Origin: Parabacteroides distasonis
GTDB lineage: Bacteria > Bacteroidota > Bacteroidia > Bacteroidales > Tannerellaceae
Direction of reading: 5' to 3'
NCBI GenBank assembly: GCA_021531385.1
Contig: JAFBIR010000001.1
Coordinates: 124,001 to 188,000, forward strand
Length of the DNA stretch: 64,000 nt
The position numbers and the translations under genes are program-made. Numbering within the stretch: the stretch's first letter is position 1; each line of letters begins with the position of its first letter. The notes under the pieces were generated by a model. That model was not told the DNA's origin. It saw nothing but the letters and a program-made list of their open reading frames with translations, and made no database searches. Positions 32,322 to 41,712 of this stretch are shown in pieces.

Positions 32322-32904
32322 ATGGTTATGTCACAGCAATTAGAGGCTCCCTTTGTGTTTGGTGTGAGTGTGGAAGGCGATGCTTTCACCGACCGCAAGG
32401 AGGAAACCGAACGGTTGAGAATGAACTTTTTGTATGGAGTCAATACCATACTCATATCCCCTCGTCGTATGGGAAAGACATCGTTGGTGGACAAGGTTTG
32501 CGGCTTGGTGGCTAACTGATCGCTATTCCTCTTATGTCCAACAACTCTCTTGGTTCGTCTGGTTGAAGACGCAGGAGGAGGCACATGCGGAGGATGTACA
32601 ATTTGCCATTGATCGACTGCTTGATGCGAATGAGCCGTTGTTTATCCAGCAGACGGAGGAGCTCTCTTCCTATCAAATGAATTTCTTGCGGGCGATTATC
32701 GAGGGGGTCAATTCCGGTTTTACGCAATCAGCCGTGTTGGCTAAATACCGACTGGGGACAGCGGCGAACGTCGCACGGTTGAAGAAATCGCTCACCACCA
32801 AGGATTTGATCACTACGACGACACCGAAGACATTAGCTATTTCGGACCCTATCTTGGCCTTGTGGCTCATGCGGAGGGTCTTTAAAACACGATGTATGCG
32901 ATGA
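32322..32904 (+). pseudogene. AAA+ ATPase gene with a large internal deletion
   Basis: The first frame (32322-32519) encodes a start, the REKE-like region and Walker A in ILISPRRMGKTSLVDKV, then stops. A second frame from about 32520 encodes only the C-terminal part: YVQQLSWFVWLKTQEEA, SYQMNFLRAIIEGVNS, and the winged helix KYRLGTAANVARLKKSL followed by ISDPILALWL. The intact relative at 54935-56077 has the same ends (TLISPRRMGKTGL; QARVLKAI...RYGLGAASSVKTAVKAL). Around 200 middle residues, including Walker B, are therefore missing here. Confidence 0.8.
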
Positions 32905-33833
32905 AAGAAAAGCAAGCTCAGGCGGTCAGCCTGTTTCAGCGGCCACTTTGGGTGGCCATTTTCGCCCTCACGGCGGCGGTGGTCTGGGGCTGGGCCTATC
33001 CGTTGATCAAGTTGGGATTCAAGGAATTTGCGATCACGCCAGAAATGACGGGCAGCAAGATGCTCTTTGCGGGTGTCCGTTTCTGTCTCTCGGGGTTGAT
33101 TATCTTGGCGATGGCCAAGGGTAGGGGATTCTCTTTCCGGTTGCGACAGGGGAGCGACTGTGGTTTCCTCTTGCTCTATGCCCTGTTCAACACCACGTTT
33201 CACTATGCCTTCTTCTACTTTGGCCTGTCGCACAGCGAGGGGGCAAGGGCGGCCATCTTGAATACGCTCAGTGTCTTCACGGTCGTGATCCTCGCCTGTC
33301 TCTTTTTCAAGAGCGATAAACTGACACTGCGAAAAATCTTGGGCTGCTTGATCGGTTTCTTGGGCATCCTGGCCCTCAATCTCGGCGGTGAGCAGGGAGG
33401 GACGGGGTTCACTTGGTTGGGCGATGGAATGATCATCCTCAATGCGCTCAGTTCAGCGGTGGCCTCTTTGATGACTCGAGGACTGAGCCAGCGGGTGAAT
33501 GTCTTCGTGGGCACCGGCTACAGCTTGGCTTTGGGAGGCTTCCTGCTGATTGTGCCCGGGCTGCTGCTGGGGGGCACGTTGCCACTGATCACGCCGTTGG
33601 GATTGTTCTATCTGTTGCTGTTGATCGGTATCTCCACCACCGGCTTCTCGCTCTACAACAAGCTGCTCAGCTGTAATCCCGTAGGGAAGGTGGCTATCTA
33701 CAACTCCTTGATACCAATCATTGGTGCGCTCACCTCCTGTCTTTGCTTAGGTGAGACCTTCTACACGAAGTATTTGATTGCCGGAGCTTTGGCTACCTGG
33801 GGCATCTATTTAGTCAATAAAGGCAAGGGATAA
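32892..33833 (+). CDS. DMT-superfamily transporter (EamA domains)
   Basis: A 313-residue inner-membrane protein with ten hydrophobic helices in two EamA repeats (the first around VVWGWAYPLIKLGF, the second around GDGMIILNALSSAVASLMTRG). The ending PIIGALTSCLCLGETFYTKYLIAGALATWGIYLVNK is the usual EamA signature. It exports or exchanges a small metabolite, substrate unknown. The start may be the ATG at 32892 or 32901; both overlap the pseudogene end. Confidence 0.88.
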   Translation: MYAMKEKQAQAVSLFQRPLWVAIFALTAAVVWGWAYPLIKLGFKEFAITPEMTGSKMLFAGVRFCLSGLIILAMAKGRGFSFRLRQGSDCGFLLLYALFNTTFHYAFFYFGLSHSEGARAAILNTLSVFTVVILACLFFKSDKLTLRKILGCLIGFLGILALNLGGEQGGTGFTWLGDGMIILNALSSAVASLMTRGLSQRVNVFVGTGYSLALGGFLLIVPGLLLGGTLPLITPLGLFYLLLLIGISTTGFSLYNKLLSCNPVGKVAIYNSLIPIIGALTSCLCLGETFYTKYLIAGALATWGIYLVNKGKG

Positions 33834-33900
33834 AGAATTTGTGTTGCTGGGAAGCAGCAAAATAATTGCGAACATATCAACCTTATTAAACATAATCGTG

Positions 33901-33955
33901 ATTATAAAAATAAATAAGTCATCTCATGCATCGCTATTGACGATAACATGAGATG
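33901..33955 (-). terminator. Terminator after the M1 peptidase gene
   Basis: 9-bp inverted repeat CATCTCATG (33920-33928) / CATGAGATG (33947-33955). Read on the minus strand, it is followed by a T-rich tract (ACTTATTTATTTTTATAATC), as expected for the peptidase operon ending at 33974. Confidence 0.55.
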
Positions 33956-33973
33956 GTCCAAATATGCTATTCC

Positions 33974-36499
33974 TTATTTCAAATAGAGATGATCAGCTTG
34001 TTGTCTGATCTTATTGGAGAGCATTGGTGAATAATCCGGATGATCAGCGAAGAAACGATCCACTTCGTCTCGCGCTTCCTTAGAATGATGCCCTGACAAT
34101 AACGCACGCATCCAATTGGTTGGAAAGAAAATATCACCTGTTCGTTGCACCTCCTGAAGGATCTCTATAGCCGGCCGAATGTACTCGATGGATTCCTGCT
34201 CACGTTTGGCATCGTTGAGCAGCGACAAAGCTGACGCAGCCCATGGTTCCACACGTCGGTTCTCAGCGATTAACAGAGCTTGGAACACGCTGTCGCGCAC
34301 GGCTTTATTTGGTGATACCGCTGGGGAGACGAAACTATATTCCTTGCGGCGATCTCCATTCTGAATACGGCTCAATTGCTTGGCTACAATCTGATCTGCT
34401 TGCTCTGGCATCAAGATGGCCAACCGATAAGACAATGAGATATAGTCACTTTCGCTCAGATAACAACCCTCAGGTGCCTGCTCATGCTCCCAGATCGTAT
34501 AAAGGCGATCGATACCAACTGTTGAGTCAACTATGCTACGGTATAATCGAAACGCCTGCAAGCGTCGAGACGGCTCCTCAGCTGTCGTAACTAATTGCCA
34601 TAGTGCCTCTTCCAAAGGTGCGGCATCAGCTGGAAACAGCGCCTGACAATTGCCTAAATAGCCTAACGCCATGGAGAACAGCAACGCATTTGGCTCCTGT
34701 GGCAGATAGGCTAACAATGACGCTCGGAAGCCTTCTGGATCAATAGCTTGACGACGTAGATTCTCAAACAGAGTAATGAGTAATGAACCCCGTAGTACCT
34801 CATCAGAACTCTTCCGCAACACCTCCCAACAAGCGGCAGCCGTCGGCTCATCCAATCGGAAAAAGCCATAGCCTCTGCCATCCACATTCGGCAAGATCAA
34901 CGCATCCGCATCCTTGTGTTCCAACTTCACTCGCACCTCTTCTGCATCGCTGTTCAGCTCTACCAGCTGCGTCTCACCATGGCTATAGAGCTGATAGGCC
35001 AACTGTTGTGGCCACACCAAACCACGTCCCCAGGAATCTCGTTGACGAACGACCAGCTCGTCACCCTCAATGGTAGCCGTCAACTCAGGCATACCCTTCT
35101 CTCCTACCCAAGCCTGGCTCCAGCTGCGCAAGTCAACATCCGTATAGTGATCCAAGATCTCAATCAGCTCATCCCAGGTCGCATTGCCATACGGGAAGCT
35201 CTTGATATATTCCTGGATACCCTCACGGAAAGCCTCCTCACCCAAGACTCGCACCAGCATCTCCATAACGATCGGTGATTTATTATAAATGATCGCACCA
35301 TACACCAAACCGGCATTACGCAGGTTATCCAACGATTGCTGAATGGGATTGGCTCCCAATGTACGATCTTCCGAATAGGCGGAAGGCAGGTAGTCGCGAA
35401 TGAAATTCAGTCGGTGATTGACCGCCGGATATTGCGGTTCTACGATGCGAGAGGCAAAATAGTTGGCAAAGACCTCCTTGGTCCATACGTCGTTAAACCA
35501 AGCCATCGTGACATAATCTCCAAACCACATATGTGAGGTTTCATGAGCAATCAAGGCACTGCGTCCCAAACGCTCGTTGAGTGTCGGTTGCGCATCCAAA
35601 AACATGCGTCTATCCGCATATAGCGTGGCCCCCGTATGTTCCATACCACCGTATTGGAAACCGGGCAAGATAATTAGGTCATACTTCATGAAAGGATAAT
35701 CCAACCCTGTGAACTCGGCTTGCCAAGCCAACGCATCAAACACCTCGTCGGCGATGTCCGGGCATTGCGCCACTTTCTGTGGGTCGGTCTCCCTGTGATA
35801 GATGGCGATGGTTCTCCCCTCCCGTTCAAACTGCTCCTTCTGCAATTCGCCCGCTACGAAAGAGAAGAGATAGGTGCTCAACGGCTCTGTCTGATGGAAC
35901 TGAATCAGGTGCTTCCCTGGCATGGAGAGACTATCCACCCGCTCAACTGCGCCATTTGCCACCGCTTGCCAAGCCTGAGGCACCTCTAACGTCAATGTAA
36001 AGAGCGCCTTGAGGTTGGGTTGGTCGAAACAGGGGAATAACGTCCGTGCCCGATCAGGCACCAACAAGGTATAGAGAAACTCCTCTCGGCGGTTAAGGGA
36101 TTGATCAGCTGGAGTAAACTGTACCCGCACGCAGTTCTCTCCTGCGGAGACATGCTCTTTGGCAATCACGATATGCTCATCTTGCACAGTATAGGCCACC
36201 GATTGACCATTCAGTTCCACCAAGCGAACCTGTTCCGGTTCCGCCCGGAAATCGAGGATCAAAGGCTGTGGCTGCTCCGTCTGGAAACGGATCTCCACCT
36301 CTCCTACAACCGATTGCTGTCGTTCGGCGGGAATCGAGAAAAAGAGTTGATAGTTGACCGCACTGAAATGCGCTTTCCGAAATTGGGCTAATTCAAAACT
36401 GACCCCCTCTTCAGTCAGTTTGGATTGCTCGTTGTGGGGAGATTGACAGGCCATCAGCCCAATCATCAGGCAGGTCCCCATGCCTATTTTCCATTTCAT
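33974..36499 (-). CDS. M1-family zinc aminopeptidase, lipoprotein
   Basis: An 841-residue aminopeptidase N relative. It has a lipoprotein signal (MIGLMACQSP), a GGMEHTGATLY exopeptidase motif in place of GAMEN, and the gluzincin zinc site HETSHMWFGDYVTMAWFNDVWTKE (HExxH, then Glu 18 residues on). A C-terminal helical ERAP1-like region makes up the last third. It probably trims peptides at the envelope. It lies 16 bp after the DUF4268 gene and shares its operon with an M16 peptidase. Confidence 0.92.
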   Translation of the reverse strand: MKWKIGMGTCLMIGLMACQSPHNEQSKLTEEGVSFELAQFRKAHFSAVNYQLFFSIPAERQQSVVGEVEIRFQTEQPQPLILDFRAEPEQVRLVELNGQSVAYTVQDEHIVIAKEHVSAGENCVRVQFTPADQSLNRREEFLYTLLVPDRARTLFPCFDQPNLKALFTLTLEVPQAWQAVANGAVERVDSLSMPGKHLIQFHQTEPLSTYLFSFVAGELQKEQFEREGRTIAIYHRETDPQKVAQCPDIADEVFDALAWQAEFTGLDYPFMKYDLIILPGFQYGGMEHTGATLYADRRMFLDAQPTLNERLGRSALIAHETSHMWFGDYVTMAWFNDVWTKEVFANYFASRIVEPQYPAVNHRLNFIRDYLPSAYSEDRTLGANPIQQSLDNLRNAGLVYGAIIYNKSPIVMEMLVRVLGEEAFREGIQEYIKSFPYGNATWDELIEILDHYTDVDLRSWSQAWVGEKGMPELTATIEGDELVVRQRDSWGRGLVWPQQLAYQLYSHGETQLVELNSDAEEVRVKLEHKDADALILPNVDGRGYGFFRLDEPTAAACWEVLRKSSDEVLRGSLLITLFENLRRQAIDPEGFRASLLAYLPQEPNALLFSMALGYLGNCQALFPADAAPLEEALWQLVTTAEEPSRRLQAFRLYRSIVDSTVGIDRLYTIWEHEQAPEGCYLSESDYISLSYRLAILMPEQADQIVAKQLSRIQNGDRRKEYSFVSPAVSPNKAVRDSVFQALLIAENRRVEPWAASALSLLNDAKREQESIEYIRPAIEILQEVQRTGDIFFPTNWMRALLSGHHSKEARDEVDRFFADHPDYSPMLSNKIRQQADHLYLK

Positions 36500-36515
36500 A
36501 ATAACAGTAAATTAA

Positions 36516-36971
36516 TCAATCTCTCAGGTATTCGGCGATCTCCATGAAGTTGCGCTCCAAGAGGTACATCTGACGAGCCATGAAGTTGAACAGCTCTCCC
36601 CAATCAGATCGCCGATGCAAATCTAACCCCTCTTGAGCCGTATAGATGCGAGCCACCTGCTCCCCATTCTCACGGACGAAACAGATATCCCAGATCAATC
36701 CCTCCGGAAAATCACGTTCGAGTGTCTCCTTATACCAGGAGAGCCGCTCAAACATCTCCAAGCGATCGCTCTCGTTGCGATGATTGACCTCCAAGATCAC
36801 GTAAGCCCCTTGCCGATTGGCATCAAACTTCAGCTCCACGCCTTTTACCTTAGTATTATATAATGTCCAGATCTTACGCCGGCGACGGAGATACGGCTGC
36901 ACCTCGCAGAAGGCCGCGAAACTCTCCCAAAACTCCAGCTTCAATCTCTTCAATTCCTCTTTGCTATACAT
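36516..36971 (-). CDS. DUF4268 domain protein
   Basis: A 151-residue cytoplasmic protein, no signal or membrane segment, matching DUF4268 (LRRRRKIWTLYNTKVKGVELKFDA; ISWYKE-like helix; FNFMARQMYLLERNFMEIAEYL at the end). In other contexts DUF4268 is found near nuclease or defence genes, but here it is tied to peptidase genes: its ATG overlaps the M16 stop by one base (TAATG). Function unknown. Confidence 0.8.
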   Translation of the reverse strand: MYSKEELKRLKLEFWESFAAFCEVQPYLRRRRKIWTLYNTKVKGVELKFDANRQGAYVILEVNHRNESDRLEMFERLSWYKETLERDFPEGLIWDICFVRENGEQVARIYTAQEGLDLHRRSDWGELFNFMARQMYLLERNFMEIAEYLRD

Positions 36972-39811
36972 TATCGGTAAATGTCTTTCTTTTTCACTTT
37001 GATGATCTCGCCGAAACGAGCCAGTCTGCTCAAATCCATTTGTTTGCTATTGCCCACGATGGCATACACCAACTGGCCTCCCTGCACATGATGCTCGTAG
37101 AAATCCATGATCTCCTCCATCCGCATCGGCTCGATTACTTCCACATAGTCCTTGTTCGGATCACTCTGATACCCCTCATGCAAGAACTTAGCAATCTTCA
37201 AAGAGAGTGAGCGACTGGAGGGATACTCATTGTTCACCCAGTTACGAATCGTTCGTTTCACGCTCTCCACCCGATCAGGTCGCTGGGGCATATCGCGCAC
37301 CAAGCTCTCCAATACTTCCATCGCATCTACGGTCTTATCCGCTTGTGTGGCCAGACGCATCACGAAGCTGGCCGGATACTCCACATGATTCAGGGGTGGA
37401 TGCTTCAACCGAGCACTCACTTCATAGGCATACGAGCGAAATTCTCGGATTTCTTGGAACATCAGCGACGACATATCCCCGCCAAAATAGCTGTTGAACA
37501 GACGAGCCAAGTGGTAATCCCGCTGTCCACTCAAGGGCTCCAAATACATATAAGCATAGATCACGCTTTGCGTCACCTCCTTCATCTCCATCAGGTAGAT
37601 CGTTGGCCGCTCATGATGTCGCAACGATCGGTTATAAAACCAATTGGATGGCACCTGCACCTCCTCTATCGGCAAACAGAGACGTATGGCTTCCGCTACC
37701 TCTTCCTCGGGCAAAGTACCACAATAATGCACATCGCAGGCCACCCGCCGAATCTCCTGGAAACACTGAATCAATTGTTTCCCTTTCAGTTTCTTTAGCT
37801 CGCCCAACGAGAGTTTGGTCAGATAGCGAGAGGCATCACCATACATCACCTTCTCTAAAAGCATATCCGCTACATGCTCACTGGAATGAAACAGGCTCTT
37901 TTCTACCACTTTCTCCTCGTCAATCAGCTGGCGCAACTTCTTCTCGTCAGGTTTGGCATGGCGCATAAAATCGCCCAACAGGGTCAACGTCTCCGTCAAA
38001 TGCGAGTCGAATCCATTCAGCATAATGCGGAAATCCGTGTCGGTCACATCAAAAAGCAGGGTACTACCCAACTCCTGCAGCTTGCTGCGGAACACCTCGA
38101 AAGACATCGACTCGGTCGCCACAAAGGGCAGGTAGGCCGCCAACTTCGCTAACTCCTTTCGCTCCAATTTCCCAACACCGTGGCAGAGCGTCAACGAGAA
38201 AATATCGTTGACACTGTTCGGAGTCACATACAGCGTAACCAGCGGAGTGAGCTGTTTCCGATACACATCCTGCTCAAAGTCCAAGAAATGCGGGGTAGTT
38301 TCACGGGCCGGGATACGCTCCAACTGCTTCACGTAATCGGAAGAGGCATCTGCGTTCTTCGGGATGATCGGCGCATAGTTGGGTTTCGGCAACGCCAGTT
38401 TTGGGTAACGACCCGTCTCCTTGGTCACATACAAATAGTTCTCCGTGAAATATTTCTTCGCCACAGCGATCACATCGGCTCGGGTCAAGGCATCAATTCG
38501 TTTCACCTCGTCTAAATAATCTTGCCAACTCTTCCCTTGCGAGAAGATACGCATCATCACCTCGGCACGCGAATGGATGTCCTCCAACTTAGAGGCATAC
38601 TCCCGCTTCTGCTCCAATTTCAAGCTGCGAAAGGTCTCCTCACTGAAATCGCCCTGTTGCACCCGTTTAATCTGTTGCCAAACCAACTTCTCCGCCGCAC
38701 CATAGCTTTGGAAAAGAAACTTAGGAAACACCAACAGGCCCAAGATACCCGCCTCGTTCATGCTTTGGTTGATGGCCATCGCCCCCATCACCTTGTGCTC
38801 TACGGTGAGCTTATCGAGAAACCCTGTACCATTGCTATTATTCAGCAGCGAGACAGCGACATTCAACGCCACCTGATCTGGATGGTTAGCCGGCACGCCT
38901 CTGAAACCCATCGCCAAGATTTTCACGAAGGTCATAGGAATCCGTACCTTCACCTTCTCCTTCCCTTTGAAAGGCGGCAAAGCTACCACCTCCCGCCGAG
39001 GTGGATTGCCCGTACGCAGTCGCCCAAAGGTAGATGCCAAGATAGGCATCACCTCTTCCGAATGGAAATCGCCACTCAGGATCAGGCCCATATTAGAGGC
39101 CACGTAATACTTCTCGAAAAAGCGACGCATCTCCGAAAGACGGGGATTCTTGAGGTTCTCCGCACTACCGATGATCGGATAGGCATAGGGATGGGGATAG
39201 AAATAGCGCTCGGTGATCTTCTCTATCGCCATGCTCGCCATCGCATCGCCATACATGTTCCTCTCCTCATACACCGTCTCCAACTCACTCTGGAACAGGC
39301 GGAACACGGGATTCATCAACCGCTCGCTATTGATCTCCGCCCATTGTGCGATATACTGTGGGGAAAACGTATTGAAATAGAGTGTGTAATCGTAAGAGGT
39401 GCCAGCATTCAACTTGGTGCCGCCATAGCGGGAAATCAACCGATCAAACTCATTCGGGATCACATACTCCGCCGCACGCACGCTCAAGTCATTAATCACC
39501 ATTTGCAACTGCGCACGTTGTTCCGGGTCTTCCGTCTCCGCCAAAATATCATATTTATCAGCGATGTTATCCAGCAAAATCTTCTCCGCCTTGTAATCAG
39601 TCGTACCGATCTTGTCCGTTCCCTTAAACATCATGTGCTCAAAGTAATGCGCAATGCCGGTATTGGGACAATCTCTGGCACCAGCCTTGACCACCACTGC
39701 CCCAAAGATCTTGGGTTGGCTATGATCCTCATTGAGCCAAATAGTCAGCTCATTGTCTAATGTATATTCCTTAACCTGTAGAAATGCTGATTTTGAAAAC
39801 TGTGACCTCAT
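36971..39811 (-). CDS. M16-family zinc peptidase (pitrilysin/insulinase type)
   Basis: A 946-residue two-halved M16 protein. The N-terminal catalytic half carries the inverted zinc motif HYFEHMMFKGTDKIG (HxxEH) and the distal glutamate in ELETVYEERNMYGDAM. The C-terminal half is the inactive clamshell domain. The ATG at 39811 (MRSQFSKSAFLQVKEYTLD) is preferred; the frame is open 16 codons further up but passes through the leader. No signal peptide is apparent, suggesting cytoplasmic peptide degradation, in contrast to the M1 lipoprotein of the same operon. Confidence 0.9.
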   Translation of the reverse strand: MRSQFSKSAFLQVKEYTLDNELTIWLNEDHSQPKIFGAVVVKAGARDCPNTGIAHYFEHMMFKGTDKIGTTDYKAEKILLDNIADKYDILAETEDPEQRAQLQMVINDLSVRAAEYVIPNEFDRLISRYGGTKLNAGTSYDYTLYFNTFSPQYIAQWAEINSERLMNPVFRLFQSELETVYEERNMYGDAMASMAIEKITERYFYPHPYAYPIIGSAENLKNPRLSEMRRFFEKYYVASNMGLILSGDFHSEEVMPILASTFGRLRTGNPPRREVVALPPFKGKEKVKVRIPMTFVKILAMGFRGVPANHPDQVALNVAVSLLNNSNGTGFLDKLTVEHKVMGAMAINQSMNEAGILGLLVFPKFLFQSYGAAEKLVWQQIKRVQQGDFSEETFRSLKLEQKREYASKLEDIHSRAEVMMRIFSQGKSWQDYLDEVKRIDALTRADVIAVAKKYFTENYLYVTKETGRYPKLALPKPNYAPIIPKNADASSDYVKQLERIPARETTPHFLDFEQDVYRKQLTPLVTLYVTPNSVNDIFSLTLCHGVGKLERKELAKLAAYLPFVATESMSFEVFRSKLQELGSTLLFDVTDTDFRIMLNGFDSHLTETLTLLGDFMRHAKPDEKKLRQLIDEEKVVEKSLFHSSEHVADMLLEKVMYGDASRYLTKLSLGELKKLKGKQLIQCFQEIRRVACDVHYCGTLPEEEVAEAIRLCLPIEEVQVPSNWFYNRSLRHHERPTIYLMEMKEVTQSVIYAYMYLEPLSGQRDYHLARLFNSYFGGDMSSLMFQEIREFRSYAYEVSARLKHPPLNHVEYPASFVMRLATQADKTVDAMEVLESLVRDMPQRPDRVESVKRTIRNWVNNEYPSSRSLSLKIAKFLHEGYQSDPNKDYVEVIEPMRMEEIMDFYEHHVQGGQLVYAIVGNSKQMDLSRLARFGEIIKVKKKDIYR

Positions 39812-39841
39812 GAACCTCGTTACGAGTGAATGATTCAAACG

Positions 39842-39849
39842 CGAAGATA
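39842..39849 (-). promoter_or_regulatory. Promoter -7 box for the M16-DUF4268-M1 operon
   Basis: Minus strand TATCTTCG followed by CG, about 30 bp upstream of the ATG at 39811. It lies only 23 bp from the divergent plus-strand box at 39873. Confidence 0.55.
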
Positions 39850-39872
39850 CGGCTTTCATTTGAATTTTACAC

Positions 39873-39880
39873 TATCTTTG
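39873..39880 (+). promoter_or_regulatory. Promoter -7 box for the LysM-PorT genes
   Basis: TATCTTTG followed by C, a perfect match, 32 bp upstream of the ATG at 39913. Confidence 0.6.
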
Positions 39881-39912
39881 CAACTCGTATTAGAAATGGT
39901 TTGAGCAAAGCA

Positions 39913-41691
39913 ATGAAGAAAATTAGAATATTCGCATTGACCTGCTTGTTAGGTCTTCCCTTTGGAGTGAGTTACGGACAACAGTCAGGCGACGAGCAGT
40001 TTTACCACACAATCGAACGTGGACAGACGGTCTATGCCATCGCTACGATGTATGGCGTGAGTGTGGATGACATTTATCGGTTAAACCCTGGCAGTAAAGA
40101 GGGTATCAAAGCAGGTGCGACCTTGCGTATTCCACAGAGAACTACCTCGACTACCCCTTCCGGTAAGGAGGATCCTTACACCTATCATACGATCCAGAGC
40201 AAGGAGACGCTTTATGCACTCTCTATTCGCTACAACGTGCCTGCTAAAGATATTATTGCTGCCAATCCCGGTCTTTCCGTTTCTACCTTCCAAAAAGGTA
40301 GGACCATTCGGATTCCGCAGACACGCATCGAGAATTTACCGCAGACAGAGACAAAAACGGTAGAGAAAACCATGAATTATACGGTGGAACGCAAAGAGAC
40401 GCTCTATCGCATCTGCCGAAAGTTCAATGTTTCCAGTGTGGAATTAACCCGTCTGAATCCGGAGTTACGCAATGGGGTGAGAGCGGGTATGGTCATCCGT
40501 ATCCCCGTGACCAGTGAGGAGACGATCATAGAAGCCGTCACGCAACCTACGGAACATGAGGTGAACGCTCTGCTCAACACGCCGAAAAACATTGACGAGG
40601 TGAAGCGCATCAAGATGGCTTTGCTCCTGCCCTTCATGGCGGGTGAACAACCGCAATCAGCTGCCTCTGCCCGTTTCGTGGAGTATTATGAGGGACTTCT
40701 TTTGGCAGTGGACAGTATGCGTAAGCAAGGTGTATCGGTAGAGTTATCTGTCTATGATACAGGCAACGGCACTGAGAAAGTGAAGCAATACTTAAAGGAG
40801 GATGCATTGGCTGAAGCGAACTTGATCATTGGGGCTGTGCAAAATGACCAGATTGGTTTGATCGCCGATTTCGCGCAGCAGCATAAGATTAAATACATCA
40901 TTCCCTTTACCTCTAAAAACGACGATGTGCTCTCTAACGCACAGGTCTATCAAGTGAACACGCCTCACTCCTACCTCTACTCGAAGGCTGCCGAGTCGGG
41001 CTGCGATCTTTTTAAAGAAGACAACATTGTCTTGGTAAACATTCCCGACAAAGAGGAGAAAAAGGAGTTCATCAAAGCATTCAAAGCAGAGATGGGAGAA
41101 CGGCAAATCGCCTACAAAGAGTTGAACTATAATCATGAGACCTTCGCTACGGACATCGAGACGTTGCTCTCGCCGGAGAAACGAAATATCGTATTACCTA
41201 CCTCTGCTTCGCTGGATGCGATCAATAAGATCAAGGCTCCTTTGCGTATGTTGTCCGAGTTAGTTGAAGAGGAGAAGATACCCTTCCAGATTAACCTGTT
41301 CGGTTATCCGGAGTGGCAGACCTACACCCGCGACTGCTTGGAGGATTTCTATGCGTTGAACACTTATATCTATAGCAACTTCTATGCGGACAACCTTTCG
41401 CCGGAGGTACACCAGTTCTATCACAATTTCAAGAATTGGTATAGTAAATCCTTGATCAATACCTTCCCGAAATATGGTATCTTAGGTTTTGATACCGGTA
41501 TGTTCTTCTTGAATGCGATCCGTCGATATGGTTCTAACTTCGAAGCGAATCTCGACAAGATTCATTATAAAAGCATTCAGAGTGGATTTGATTTCCATCG
41601 GGTGAACAACTGGGGTGGCTTCATCAACACCAACCTCTTTATCGTTCACTATAAGAGTGATTTTACCGTGACACGAACCGAGATCAGATAA
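39913..41691 (+). CDS. LysM-repeat protein with a periplasmic-binding-type domain
   Basis: A 592-residue secreted protein. From the ATG at 39913 it has a signal peptide (MKKIRIFALTCLLGLPFGVSYG) and three LysM peptidoglycan-binding repeats (YHTIERGQTVYAIATMYGVS, YHTIQSKETLYALSIRYNVP, YTVERKETLYRICRKFNVS). After residue about 215 comes a domain resembling type 1 periplasmic-binding folds (ALLLPFMAGEQPQSAASARF; YYEGLLLAVDSMRKQG; IIGAVQNDQIGLIADFAQQH). Such LysM-PBP1 proteins are frequent in Bacteroidetes and are presumed to act at the cell wall. The PorT-family gene follows after 21 bp. Confidence 0.85.
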   Translation: MKKIRIFALTCLLGLPFGVSYGQQSGDEQFYHTIERGQTVYAIATMYGVSVDDIYRLNPGSKEGIKAGATLRIPQRTTSTTPSGKEDPYTYHTIQSKETLYALSIRYNVPAKDIIAANPGLSVSTFQKGRTIRIPQTRIENLPQTETKTVEKTMNYTVERKETLYRICRKFNVSSVELTRLNPELRNGVRAGMVIRIPVTSEETIIEAVTQPTEHEVNALLNTPKNIDEVKRIKMALLLPFMAGEQPQSAASARFVEYYEGLLLAVDSMRKQGVSVELSVYDTGNGTEKVKQYLKEDALAEANLIIGAVQNDQIGLIADFAQQHKIKYIIPFTSKNDDVLSNAQVYQVNTPHSYLYSKAAESGCDLFKEDNIVLVNIPDKEEKKEFIKAFKAEMGERQIAYKELNYNHETFATDIETLLSPEKRNIVLPTSASLDAINKIKAPLRMLSELVEEEKIPFQINLFGYPEWQTYTRDCLEDFYALNTYIYSNFYADNLSPEVHQFYHNFKNWYSKSLINTFPKYGILGFDTGMFFLNAIRRYGSNFEANLDKIHYKSIQSGFDFHRVNNWGGFINTNLFIVHYKSDFTVTRTEIR

Positions 41692-41712
41692 CCTGGAACA
41701 AGAAGGAAGAGC

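Noticed and set aside
38522-39760. 412-codon open frame on the plus strand
   Set aside because: It is the antisense shadow of the M16 peptidase gene; low-complexity composition and no motif.
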